Made by a program: the position numbers and the translations under genes. Shown piece after piece: positions 1 to 11,396 of a DNA stretch of 64,000 bases; the stretch's first letter is position 1; the number at the start of each line of letters is the position of its first letter. The notes under the pieces were generated by a model. It worked only from the letters and a program-made list of their open reading frames with translations, did no database searches and had not been told where the DNA came from. The stretch is from assembly GCA_963693365.1 (NCBI GenBank), contig CAVNZM010000012.1:992001-1056000 (forward strand). The letters are read 5' to 3'. This DNA is from Amoebidium appalachense (taxonomy: Eukaryota; Ichthyosporea).

Positions 1-1024
1 GATAGATGAACTTCGGATAGATATTTCACGGACTTCACTTTCACTAGTACTTCGATCTCTTAGCTGTCACATCAACTTTTTTTCCCAGTTCTTCACCATG
101 GCAGGTATATAAAGGCTTTCGTTTCTTCTTTTTGTGGTGGGAGGGAGTCCCACTCAGGGGAACGTGACTGCAGCGTGTGTGTGGTGTTGCCTGGTGTATT
201 CCTATTGCTGTGAGAGTGTGGGGGCATCTCCCTTTCGCGGAGTTTCTCGCTTGAAAAGTGGTTTCTTCAACGCCTGGTGGTCCACTGCAACCTATAATAA
301 CTTCTACACGCTGTCTACGCTTCTATGCGATCTATTGGCGGTGGGCTGCTGCAACTTCTTCAGCTACTTCTGCGCTGCGTGAGTGGAGGGGCGGCTACTT
401 GGTCGTCGGGGAGCTTTCCAAGTGACTGCCAGTCCTGAGCCTCCAGTCGTATGGCAATGACCGGGTTTGCTTGCATGCATTCTGTAATTGTGTTTTTCTG
501 TGTGTCCTGACACAACTAGGCCACCTTATCAGAGAGCTAGATGCAGTTTCTCCGGGTTATCTAGGGGCCGGGCCCGTTGGGATTATTTTTTAGCTCAGAT
601 TTGGTCTGCATTGCTCTTTTAGAGGCTGGCTTGCTTGCTGTGCCTCGGTAGGTTTTGAGGGGGGCCTGTTGGGAAGCAGCAGTAATGATGTCTTCTTGCG
701 GAGTGTGGTCTGGTCAACATCGATGCATATGACTAGTTGGAGCAAACTAGTTTCACGCATACACGTACACTCAAGGTTTTGCCCGCAGCCTGGTGTCCTT
801 TGTCACGTGTCGCTTTATTTTTATTTCGTAGCTTTGGCTTTTTCAGTTCTATTGGTGGTTATGTAGCCTGTGGCTGCACGTTGCCTTCGTCAACGGATCA
901 ATAAAACCGAGTCAAAAGAAAAATATTTCACGAGGCTGGAGACTCTGATCATGGGGGAGGGAGTCCCTAGGGACCCTGCTCGGGGGCGAGCTCAGTCAAT
1001 TATTTTACGATTCGATTCAATTCA

Positions 1025-1087
<63 letters not shown>

Positions 1088-2241
1088 CTGTCCTTCTGGC
1101 CAGTTCTCCTTCCCCGCCGTAGTACCCCGTAACCACCTAAGGAAGGGCTCTACGTAGGATGCATATTTTCAAATATGTTTGCCTCTCCGTAGCTTCCCCC
1201 TTGTGTGGGGACGGTACGTGTGAGCTCGATGCGCCATTTGTGATGATTCATGAGCCACGGGCGGGCGGTCACGCAAAGTTGCTCATGACACACGTACACC
1301 CGAGGTTTTCGTGGGTACACGTACTACCAGTGCTCTACTAACCATATAAAGTTCGTTTATAGATTGAGTAATTGGCTATCTTGTTTCTAAATTGTTGATT
1401 GGCTGATCCGTTATCCTCTGGCATGCTTGTCCCCCGCCCGCTTTCTTGAACTCTTGGTCATTTGAATCATTTCTTCCAAACCGTCGAAAGGAAACCTTTT
1501 TTGAATGCTCTCGCATGTTTAGGAAATTGAACTTCCGGAGGTGTGTGGAACAAGAATTCCACGGTCACAAACGCCACCATGACGGGACCTAGAGACAGGT
1601 GCTTGCTATGAATGTGGTTTCGAAATGCGTCATGATCGTAAGGGATGATTCTATCTATTTTAAATCTCACTCGTGTGTGGTTGCAGTAGTATTTTGTTGG
1701 CAAGATGGACGTGCGTTGATGTTGTGTGCCATGTACTCTTGTGCTTTTGTGCTAGTGCATTCGCGCGCATGCGTGCGTTTCTCTAATTCTGTGCGTGTGT
1801 GCTTGCTCGTTTAGCATGAAGGTGTGGGTGCGCTGAGGTGTTAGTATGTGTGCGTGGGGCATTGTGTGCCCCTTTTTGCTTAGGTTTTTTAGGTTGCTTT
1901 GCGGATTCTTTGTATGACCGCACGTCGGGTACCTGTGTGTGTGCTACCACAGCTTCTGTACGTGTTTATGTGAGTCTGCCTGGATTTTTCAGCTCACTCG
2001 CTCGTAGGTTTCTGTGTCTGTGAATCCCCACGAGCCTCTTTCCCTCTTTGTTCCTCTTTTCCTACTACATCTCTTTACAACCTTCATGGATTAACTCTCT
2101 CTCCCTCTCCCTCTCCCTTCCCTTTTCTGTGTGTGCGGTGTGGTGTCCGTGTGTCCGTGCTGTGTCTCGTGCCCTTCTTCAGTGGTGCATGGAAGGCTGG
2201 GAAGGTGGGGGGATGGGGGGATGGGGGAGAGAAGGGAGGTG

Positions 2242-2323
<82 letters not shown>

Positions 2324-2364
2324 TGGCCTAGCCGTCGAGGATATTGAAAGTAGGTTCCTTCTAG
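1..2364. other. Repeat-containing upstream region, no gene recognised
   Basis: I see no exon with a recognisable product here. The stretch holds two very long G homopolymers, at about 1028-1087 and 2256-2322, and TG-rich sequence near 1740-2030. The second G run lies only about 40 bases upstream of the first exon I can assign to the phosphatase gene, so part of this stretch is probably the preceding intron or its 5' region. A TATA-like sequence (TATATAAAG) occurs near 107-115 but I can tie it to no gene. Confidence 0.5.
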
Positions 2365-2525
2365 CCTGAGGGGTGGTGGCCACAAGATTCCGGGGAGTTC
2401 TATTTCCATCCCAACTTGCTCACCAACTTGACCACCCTGGATGCCCTGGTGTATACACACTTAGAAAGCTAACGTGGGGGTTTCCCCTCCTCTCTCTCCC
2501 ACCTCTCACCAATCCCTACCCTCCC

Positions 2526-2562
<37 letters not shown>

Positions 2563-3637
2563 GCCTCACCCCACCGCCGACTCCCCCCCCCCCCACCCAC
2601 ATCAGCCCCCCTCCCCCCCCCCCCCCCCCCCATCCCCCCCCCCCCCTCTCCCTGCCCAACCCTCCCCCCTCTCCCCCCCTCCCGCCCCCTCCCCCATCCT
2701 ATCCCTTCCTTTGACTTCTCTTCAGCAGGAAACCTTCGGGTGCACTCCCTACACCCCAGCCATCTGAAGATGACCTGTCGGCTGCAAATGCAACAGCTGT
2801 TCTGGGTGCATTCACCGGAGACGAAACAGGCAACGAAAAATGGGAAGAAAAACAGAAACATCACAAGGGATTGAGGTCTACCAAGGGGTTACTTTTCATG
2901 TTGGTTTCTTTGTGTTTCGTCTTGGCGGTGGTTTTCCCTTCCGTACCAGTCAGTCTTCTGCCTCACATTCTCATCATGGCGGTGACGGAGAAAAAGGACG
3001 GGAAGGCACAACCAGCGGGTCTAGTTTACGGTATTTTCAGTGTGGTTTACACCATTCTTTTTATAAACGGAACGGTATTTCTCCTAACTGGATTCTGGAT
3101 TCCCGTTCGTTTTGCCGGTATTTATTGCTGGGTACCCTTGCTATGTGTAGTTTTGAGGGGGAAATATTTCTACACTCACGGTCCAATCGGAATACTCATT
3201 ATAAGTCTGTGGTTTGACCCTCCACTCCTGGCAACAATCTTCACCCTTGCCTTTTTCGGTGTTCGGGTATGTGTTTTCTTCCTTATCCCCCCCCCCCCCC
3301 CCCCCCCCTCCCTCCCCCCCTCCCGGCACGTACCCTCTCACCCGGCTACCTTGCCAGCACCACCATAAACCCACCACCCCACTACCCTCCATTGCCCATC
3401 TATTCCTCCCCCCCCCCCCCCTCCCTCCCTCCCTCCCCCCTTCCCTCTCCACCCCATCCCCTTCCTCCTCCCCCTCCCTCCCCACTTTCTTTTTTTTCGA
3501 TTTGCAAATTCTTAGCTTTTCCTCTTCTCTTTTAGAGATTATAAAAATAGATGGGCGGTGGGTAGGTGTATGTGTTTGGGAGGGGCCCCGGTGGTGGTGG
3601 TGGTTGTGGTGGTGGTGGTGGTGGTGGTGGTGGTGGT

Positions 3638-3678
<41 letters not shown>

Positions 3679-3941
3679 GGGGGGGGAGGGGGGGGGGGGG
3701 GGGGGGGGGGGGGCTAAGGATGCAAGACACCGAGATGCTAGTCAGGCACCAGCACAAACGATCATTGCATTATCGAGGGTAGATAGATATGGGAGGTAAT
3801 CGTGATAAGTAACACCCCTCCCTCCCCCCCCCCCCCCCCCCCCCACACACACCCACACACACACACACAAAAAAAAAAACCCCCCTCTCAAAAAATACAG
3901 GAGACCCTCCTCTGGCCGTCTCCCCCTTTCTTATCATTTTT

Positions 3942-3981
<40 letters not shown>

Positions 3982-4194
3982 TTTTTTTTTGTGTGTGTTG
4001 TTGTTGATGCCCGGGGGGGGGGGGGGGGGGGGGGAGGGGGGGGGGGGGGGGGGGGGGCACCACAGAATGGTCTGTGACACAACCAACGGTTCTCACGAGG
4101 TAGATTTTTTGCTGTCTTTATTTCCTCATCCTGCCCCATATGCCATGACGTAGATTTCCTCGCTACCTTGCCTCCATCGTCTTGGCCTGTAGCG

Positions 4195-4241
<47 letters not shown>

Positions 4242-4598
4242 ACACACACATAGGAGAGTTAGTCAGCTGGTATGGTTCTCATTCACTTTCCTTCCACTTT
4301 TCACCTTTTTCTCCTCTCATTTCTTGTAACTTTCCCATATCCTTTCCACTCTCTTCTCTCTTTTTCTGCATTTCCCCCACCAATTCCCCTTTTCCCTGTA
4401 ATTTTGGCATTCATTTTCCGTTGCTCCCACCAGTTTCTCCACGACGGGCACGGTGTGTTTCTCAGTGACATTAGTGACGGGGTGATGATGTCATCGCTAC
4501 CTACCCCCTGGGATGTGGGCACACTTGCTGCTGCCAATGTGGGTGCTGTGGTCAATATGTGCGCTGAGTACTCGGGCCCTGTGGCACAGGTACAGCCC

Positions 4599-4639
<41 letters not shown>

Positions 4640-4906
4640 AAAAAAAGACACGCTCTTACTCATGCGAGCACGCCATGTACACATAGACATACACACACAT
4701 ACACATACAAATACAGACACACATATAGATACATGTAATGCCCCACCCTCCACACACACACGCACACGTGCCATGTCCACCTCCGTCATATCTATTCCTC
4801 CTTTATTTCCTTCACGGCATCAAACTTTATGGGCACACACACATACGCATACACGACACATGTATAATTACACACACGAACACACACCAACACACTCACA
4901 CATACA

Positions 4907-4971
<65 letters not shown>

Positions 4972-4987
4972 CATACAGTCACAAACA

Positions 4988-5052
<65 letters not shown>

Positions 5053-5180
5053 CGTCAACTTGCTCTCCGTTTGTCCTTATCTTCAGTTCTCGGTTCGTGT
5101 GTTGAGTTCGTGTACCTCAACCAACTGCTGTATTGTATTCCTCGTTTGTCCCTGAAAGCACCCTCGGAGTCCTTTCCACA

Positions 5181-5215
<35 letters not shown>

Positions 5216-5695
5216 GTAATAATAATGAAAAAAAATGAACGAATGATAAGTCAATTGACAGGAATGAAGTAAAGTAAGCTTGACAGAGAATTTTCACAAA
5301 TAAAATAATCAAATAAAAGAGTAGATAAAAACACACGGATTGACCCTCACCACCCCCCACAGTATCAGGCCAAAGGTATCAAGCAACTGCACCTACCCAC
5401 CACTGACACCACCCAGCCACTACTCTCCGACCTCGAAAGCGCCGCAGCATTCATCAAAGAACAAGTTAGCACACATCCGGAAAAGAAAGTTCTCGTGCAT
5501 TGCAAGGGAGGGAGGGGGAGAGCCGCAAGCGTTGTGTTGTGTTATTTGGTTTCGAGGGGGTGGAATGAACAGGAGGCGTTGAAAATGATGAAGGAAAAAA
5601 GACCGATGGTGGAGCCCGTGGTGGCGAAATACCCGAATGTGAGAGAGTTTATACGTGCGAATGAGGGGGGTAAAAGGACAATAAAGGTTTCGTAA
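2365..5695 (+). CDS. Membrane-anchored dual-specificity phosphatase, spliced (5' end uncertain)
   Basis: Exons read 2365-2450, 2726 (or 2729)-3266, 4434-4589 and 5363-5695, with GT-AG borders and compatible phases. Exon 2 encodes several hydrophobic helices. Exon 3 carries the domain entry (LPTPWDVGTLAAANVGAVVN) and exon 4 the catalytic loop HCKGGRGRA, the HCx5R signature of cysteine phosphatases, after VLV and followed by ASVVLCYLV. The order, with LPTTDTTQP before the loop, resembles PTPMT1-like and related plant or bacterial membrane dual-specificity phosphatases acting on lipid phosphates or phosphotyrosine. The substrate cannot be told from sequence. The stop is at 5693-5695. Exon 1 follows a good acceptor (CTTCTAG) but has no start codon, so at least one upstream exon is missing. 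Sense-strand C runs lie just after each donor. Family call is firm; gene borders upstream are not. Confidence 0.8.
4909..5052. repeat. (CA)n microsatellites in phosphatase intron
   Basis: Two long CA tracts separated by a short imperfect spacer lie inside the last intron of the phosphatase gene. The long His/Thr open frames they produce are not coding. Confidence 0.9.
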
Positions 5696-6644
5696 GTTTT
5701 AAAATACTGGTGGGCAAAGTGAATGAGGTGATTGTGTCATGACGGCTTGGAGAAACGTAATACAATATGTGGTCTGTTAATCTGCAGTTAGTGTACTACA
5801 TGATCCGGTTAAAATGGTTTGTGTGTGTGTGTGTGTTACATGTTTGGGCAGGAAAACTGTCACAAACGATGCCACCATTACCTGTACTTTATGGATCTCC
5901 ATTGTATAGCATGTGTACAGTAATATCGTGGTAAGTGGGAGGGTGGAAGAGCAAGTAATTCTTTAGGCCCTTATGTGCTGATTGAATTTGAGCGCGAGAC
6001 GGGACACTAACAGCTATTGGGACCAGGCCATATATCGAGAGTGGTACAGGACCAAGTTACAACACCATTTATAATCACAGAGGTGTGCATCCCTTCAGCA
6101 TATCAGCTGCAGTGTGCACTTTCTATGCATATGGAAAAAAGGTGCAATGTTTTATGTTGCATAACGCCATCACAGCCACAATCTACTACAGTATGCGTCC
6201 GCGCGTAACATACTCCGCGCACAACATAACGTCGACGCCGATTTTCAAAAATCTTAACATACAGTATGCGTCCACGCATAACATACCGCCCCGACAAGGG
6301 TCGAGGTCGTTATGTTAAATTTTAATTAGTATCTAAAAATAGGCTCCCAGAGCCCGTCTCGATTATGTTACCCCCCCCCCCCCCCCCCCCCCCCCCCCCG
6401 CCCCCGCCCCGCCCGCCCGCCCAGGAGACCACACTGGGCCTCTCCATCGGGCGGGGAATCCGCAAACCGCCAAATGACATAAATATAGTAGTAAACAAAT
6501 AATAAATTGATCAAATGAATGAATAAACAAAGAATACTTATACTAGTTCCTTTTTGAGATGGTGAAAAAAAAAAAAAAGGGAAATTCGAAAAAAAAAAAA
6601 AAACTTTGGGGGGAAAAAAAAAAAGGAAGCTGAAAGCGTGAAAG

Positions 6645-6730
<86 letters not shown>

Positions 6731-6986
6731 AAATCTAAATCAATACTTGAAAGTCTAGCATTTAGTACATCAAGTCCCCCCCCCCCACCCCCCCCCTCCC
6801 CTCCTCCCCAACCCGCTAAATGAATAAATATAGAGGAAATCAATAAGTAATTGATTCAAATAATAATAAAAACAAACCAATTTTTTTCAAGGGGACCAAA
6901 CCAAAAAAGAAACACACACACACACACACAAAACAACTCATACAAACAAGGACGTACTAGTCTTTCTGCTCCCTCACACCTTACTC
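5696..6986. other. Intergenic region between convergent genes
   Basis: The phosphatase ends at 5695 and the next gene, on the opposite strand, ends at 6987. Between them are one copy of a 76-bp repeat (6187-6262), a second shorter related stretch after it (about 6262-6320), a C run near 6371-6399, two A runs near 6567-6625 and a (TG)n tract at 6648-6727. No coding exon was seen. Confidence 0.6.
6187..6262 (-). repeat. 76-bp repeat, inverted copy of 8681-8756
   Basis: The reverse complement of this stretch is identical over 76 bases to 8681-8756, beginning GTATGTTAAG and ending CATACTGTA. The two inverted copies bracket a 2.4-kb segment that contains the unknown gene 6987-8328. They could be terminal repeats of a small transposable element or two insertions of one short repeat. 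No transposase is visible. Confidence 0.85.
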
Positions 6987-7888
6987 TCACACCTTACGAA
7001 TTTGGCACCACACACCTACACGAGTAAGAGGCAACCCCTCCCCCTTCGCCTCATACAAATCCGTATTCAGGGTTTCATCAAGCTCCAAACCATTACCGTA
7101 ACTCACACGGAAAAGAAACCCCCTTTTCTGGGCACCACCCACTATCACCCCACGCAGCCAGCCCACCAAACTAAACCTGCGCAAGATCTCACACCCATGC
7201 AAATTGCTACCCAACCGGGGGCACTCCTTAACTACCTTCGTACCCCTCAGGTATCTCCCATTCGTTCTCCTCCTCCTGTTTCTCCTCCTCCTCCTTGCCC
7301 TCCTCCTCCTCCTCCTGCGAGCCGCTCTCGTCGCCACTACCGATTTCATCATCCACTTCATCCTCCAAATCCTCGGGATCCTTTTCGGCCTCGTCTGCCT
7401 CCGGTACCTCCTGATAATCACCCACGAGCCCCCAATCTGCCTGCACTGGCCCTACTGGCCGGGGGAATGTATATTTCATCCCCTTCGGCAACCCTTCGAG
7501 GGTAATTAACTTATCATCTGCTGGGTCGGTAGACATAAGGCCGCCCGTTGCCTCAAACGCTCTCCACCGCAACTTTGAATAGTTGGGCTTCGCCTGTACT
7601 GTGCCGTCGGGAGAACCCAAAACATCCTCCACAGCCTGACCAATAAAATGGGTGACGAGAACGCGCTTTTCGGACGCTGTGATAGAGTTACTGACCCATT
7701 TTTCCAAGTGACCCTCCTCCTCCAACCATTGCTCCTGCAACTCTCCCGCTCGACGCTTGATTGCCCGCCCAACATGGTGGTCGATCGCCTGTGTGCCATC
7801 CGTACAACCGGCTGGCGTGTACCATGGGGTGATGCGCAAATCATCCTTCTGTAGCCGCTGGCGAAATTGATCCTGCAGGGGGAATTCA

Positions 7889-7919
<31 letters not shown>

Positions 7920-8328
7920 TAAGAGGGAAAGTTGAGGGGGGGGGGGGAGAGGGGGAAGAGGGGAAGGGGAGGGAGGAAGAGGAAGGAAGGAGGAGAGGAA
8001 GGAGGGTTCAAGTTGGTGGAAGGGGGGAAGGGGGGAGGGGGGGAGGACTGGCAGCCTTTTTCAGCGATTCTGCGCGTGTGGGGGCTCTGCGGCTCTCTAA
8101 ACTCTCCATGTGCGAGCGCAATTGTGCTTTTGCCGTTTCGGCTTGTGCAATTGCACGTGTGGTTGCGTTGTTGATTGTGTTGTTTGCGTTTACAAAACCC
8201 TCAGAAATGATTGCTTGGGCTTCTTGGGTAGTTTCCTGAAACTTGTCTGTGGCCTCATTTACTGTGTGCAGTGCACTATTCAACGCCCCAAGTGCAGCTG
8301 CCTGCACCTGGACTACTGGCTTGGTCAT
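6987..8328 (-). CDS. Hypothetical protein with acidic region, spliced
   Basis: I read three exons on the minus strand: from ATG at 8328 to about 8055, then 7872-7244, then 7176-6987. Exons 2 and 3 have good borders (CTGCAG acceptor, GTACGA donor, GCGCAG acceptor) and matching phase. The exon 1 donor is unclear; a GC donor near 8056 would keep the frame. The product is about 360 residues: an alanine/glutamine-rich helical N-terminus that may form a coiled coil, a middle part with no motif I recognise, a strongly acidic glutamate/aspartate run at the end of exon 2, and a C-terminus ending QIRKV. I do not recognise the family. It is bracketed by the inverted 76-bp repeat and sits just outside the viral element, so it could be cargo of another mobile element or an ordinary host gene. 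Confidence 0.6.
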
Positions 8329-8680
8329 GATCGGTGGGTTTAATATGCATTCAACCTGCCTATATGACTAGGATGTAAAAACTAGCTATACAAGACTGCT
8401 TCGAACTAGTTGGGGCCTTCGTATGTTTCTGCTCGTTTATCGACATAGTCGGCCACATGAGTCCTTTGCATACCATGCGATGTGCGGCCGCCGCCTATCA
8501 TTGGCCCTGGCGAGCTTTGGGCGGTCGTTGAAATTACGGCGAACCACTGTTTTGTCTGGGAAAGAGATCGAAATACTAAAGATAGGGGGTCTAAACTGAC
8601 CAGATAAACCCGATAATTCGTCCTACTATGTATAGGACCCCTTGGTGCGCTAACATAATCCCGAAAAATGACCGAGGTCA

Positions 8681-8756
8681 GTATGTTAAGATTTTTGAAA
8701 ATCGGCGTCGACGTTATGTTGTGCGCGGAGTATGTTACGCGCGGACGCATACTGTA
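8681..8756 (+). repeat. 76-bp repeat, second copy of the inverted pair
   Basis: Identical to the reverse complement of 6187-6262. It ends only 33 bases before the left end of the viral element at 8790, but no similar copy occurs at the element's right flank, so it is not part of the element's terminal repeat. Confidence 0.85.
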
Positions 8757-8789
8757 TATGATTGGCTTTCCCTATGTTGCTGCAAGCTC

Positions 8790-9250
8790 CACTACAATAA
8801 GGGGCGCGGCACCCCACGTTAGTGACGTCACAAAGTGTGACGTCACTAACACAGGGTGGCGCACCCCTTAGGATATGGCAGATATGCATATGGGATATGG
8901 CGATATGCAGTATGATATGGGTGTATATTGTGATTAGGATATGGATATGGGTATGGATATGTACAGGAGCACGTGCACACACTGTGTGTGTGTGCATAAA
9001 CACGTGCAGAGCACGTGGATTTAATTAAAATATTAAAGGGAAAACGTGTCATGTGTGCGCGTGCACGCACGCGCACATGCGACACGTACACAGTTCTGAG
9101 ATCAAAGGAATGCGACAGTGTGCACAAGGCGGCCAATGAGAATTCGAATTCCGAATTCCTTGTACAAGGCGGCCAATAGTAATGCGGATGCACAAGGCGG
9201 CCAATGATAATTCAGTTCCAAAAAGCCAGTTGCCGCACAAGGCGGCCAAT
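8790..9250 (+). repeat. Left terminal inverted repeat
   Basis: This begins CACTACAATAAGGGG and matches the reverse complement of 37170-37635. Close to the end lies a perfect hairpin at 8818-8850 with 15-base arms (GTTAGTGACGTCACA) and a 3-base loop; each arm holds the palindrome TGACGTCA. An imperfect outer pair (TAAGGGGCGCGGCACCCC against a near-complement ending ACCCCTTA at about 8873) extends it to a roughly 75-base stem. Further in are ATATGG-type repeats, a TTTAATTAAAATATTAAA stretch and GGCGGCCAAT boxes. Such ends fit a genome replicated from protein-bound termini. Confidence 0.95.
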
Positions 9251-9330
9251 CGGAGTTCAGGTTGGCACATTTTGGTTTAGGCGGCCAATAAGGACACAGA
9301 GATTAAGGATTTCGGTCCTCATTGGCCACA
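9126..9330. promoter_or_regulatory. Cluster of GGCGGCCAAT boxes
   Basis: The motif AGGCGGCCAAT, usually as ACAAGGCGGCCAAT, occurs at about 9126, 9166, 9195, 9239 and 9279, with an inverted ATTGGCC near 9320. The same motif recurs in the right terminal repeat and once at about 12673-12683 in front of another element gene. The core is a CCAAT box. The cluster sits directly upstream of the gene starting at 9469 and may drive it, or act as repeated binding sites for replication. Confidence 0.6.
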
Positions 9331-9468
9331 AGCGCACCCAGCATGTCGCCGCTGTGTACATAAGCATCCGCACACAGACAACATCACACCAAGCAAACAT
9401 GAGCCATACGTACACAGTTGAGGTGCACACCACAGTCACGTTCACCACACCCCCCAAACAACAGCAAA

Positions 9469-10383
9469 ATGGTCAAGCCAACCCTGCTGCGTCAAACGAC
9501 TGGTCTGTCCACCGTCAAAAGGACCAGCATCGCCGCGGTAAGCAGTGGCAAAGAAAACACCAACAACAGTGAGGGGCCCAAGATGGTGCAGTACAAGGAG
9601 GTGTTCCTCAACGGTGTGGGCAAGGCCACCATGGGCGCACCCTGGGTGATGAACGACGTGTTGGCCGTGCAGCTGTACAACCTGCCCAACATCAACATCA
9701 ACGGGCAGATGCTCATCGAGTTGGTCCCCAGCACGGTTGCCTGGGATGCCAAGCCCACCATTAGGGTCAAGTCGCAACGCCGCCCTGAGCCCTTTGAGGT
9801 GGCCTACGCCGTTGACCTGTGGCCCTACGTGTGCAGCATGGCCAGGGACGTGTTGTGGATGCACAAGGACCACGAGATGCTCAAGGGGGTGGACGTGGAC
9901 ACCGTACCTGTCAAGACCAGCAGCAACCTGTGGTCCAGGCACACCCCCAGCCTGTACGATGTGCTGGGTGCCGACCCCGTCGGCAAGGAGGACATGGTGG
10001 AGGCACTGGGTGGCACCTACTTCAACGTGATGTTGGAGCTCCCCAACCCCCTTGGCCGCAACCCCTGCCTCTTCAAGCTGGGCAACAACGCTGCCTCCAT
10101 CGACGAGTTTGTGGAGTTTATGAACTCCCAACGTGCCAAGTGCCGTGAGGTGACTGCCTGGGTGTCTGCAGCTGCCACCAGCGTCATCTACAACAAGAAG
10201 AACAACACTGTGCGTACCAAGCTGGTTGCCCGCAAGGTTCAGGTGTTTGACTTAGATGGCCTGATGGAGCTGGCTGGTGGTGAGGGGGGCGAGGGGGAGG
10301 GGGGTGATGTAGACTTGGGGCAGGCTAAGCGTGCAGGCACGCCCATGCCCGGTAATGACGATGCCAAAATGCTCAGAATGTAA
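9469..10383 (+). CDS. Hypothetical element protein (304 aa), first gene from the left end
   Basis: The start is the ATG at 9469 (MVKPTLLRQ); an upstream in-frame extension has no ATG nearby. The product is about 304 residues, with no motif I can name. It has a mixed alpha/beta-looking body without membrane segments and a glycine/glutamate-rich acidic stretch near the C-terminus before RAGTPMPGNDD. The gene stands alone next to the terminal repeat, behind the CCAAT-box cluster, which suggests early expression. A single-stranded-DNA-binding role is conceivable from the acidic tail and position, but nothing in the sequence proves it. A polyadenylation-like AATAAA follows near 10436. Confidence 0.8.
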   Translation: MVKPTLLRQTTGLSTVKRTSIAAVSSGKENTNNSEGPKMVQYKEVFLNGVGKATMGAPWVMNDVLAVQLYNLPNININGQMLIELVPSTVAWDAKPTIRVKSQRRPEPFEVAYAVDLWPYVCSMARDVLWMHKDHEMLKGVDVDTVPVKTSSNLWSRHTPSLYDVLGADPVGKEDMVEALGGTYFNVMLELPNPLGRNPCLFKLGNNAASIDEFVEFMNSQRAKCREVTAWVSAAATSVIYNKKNNTVRTKLVARKVQVFDLDGLMELAGGEGGEGEGGDVDLGQAKRAGTPMPGNDDAKMLRM

Positions 10384-10708
10384 TGACACACGACTGTATA
10401 TTGAGAGGATATTTGTCTGCGGGTGATTGCCACGAAATAAACGGTCAAAAAACTTGTGTTTTTGGGGAAAAACGAACACTGTGAGCTACGTGACCGACTT
10501 GACTTGTGGCGCAATGAGAGGGAGTGTCAAAGACTTGCGCAAGTATGAGCCGATGAAATTTTGCGAATTTATCTCCAGGAATGCCCAGCATGTCGTTTTT
10601 CTTCTCTTTCCCTGTCTTTCTCAAAAAATCTTGAAAATCCTTTTCAATCATCTCTTTTCGTAGAAAAAAGTCTTTTAAAGTTTTTGTTACCGTAGTAGAC
10701 AAATCTTT

Positions 10709-10753
<45 letters not shown>

Positions 10754-10856
10754 CTCGTTTCCTTTCGTTAGTTTTGTGAAAAAACTTGAAAATCCTTTTC
10801 AATCATCTCTTTTCGTAGAAAAAAGTCTTTTAAAGTTTTTTTGTTACTTAGACAAA

Positions 10857-10909
<53 letters not shown>

Positions 10910-11016
10910 CTCGTTTCCTTTCGTTAGTTTTGTGAAAAAACTTGAAAATCCTTTTCAATCATCTCTTTTCGTAGAAAAAAGTCTTTTAAAGTTTTTTGTT
11001 ACTTAGACAAATCTTT

Positions 11017-11103
<87 letters not shown>

Positions 11104-11396
11104 CACACATGCACATGCACACTTAAATCGTTGTCTTCTTAGGCACACACACGTGCAGGCACACGTGTGCAATGCACCGCAGTAGTCTTGGGTTTGTACT
11201 CAGCTTGTTTTTCGTAAAAATAAAAGTTTATTTTTGCCGTCGATTGTCTTTGTAAAAAAGAAAAAAACGTGGAAATAAAGGGCTCTGCCCATTGTCTTCA
11301 CAAAAAAACGTGTCTATGGTCATGGACGAGCTGAGAGGGTAAAAAACGTATAAAACGTGCAAGTATAGGGCACAGCCCTGCACGGTCACCCCTAAC
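10384..11396. repeat. Intergenic tandem repeat with (AC)n tracts
   Basis: Three copies of a unit of roughly 155 bases start near 10622, 10779 and 10933. Each contains CTTGAAAATCCTTTTCAATC, CTTTTCGTAG and AAAGTCTTTTAAAG, then an (AC)n tract; the third tract runs to about 11100. The stretch separates two convergent genes. Poly(A)-signal-like sequences lie on both strands (AATAAA near 10436; its complement near 11228). No coding sequence was seen. Confidence 0.85.

Noticed and set aside
8406-8750. Minus-strand open frame across the 76-bp repeat
   Set aside because: The same peptide arises from the other repeat copy at 6187-6262, and there is no splice context or conserved motif.
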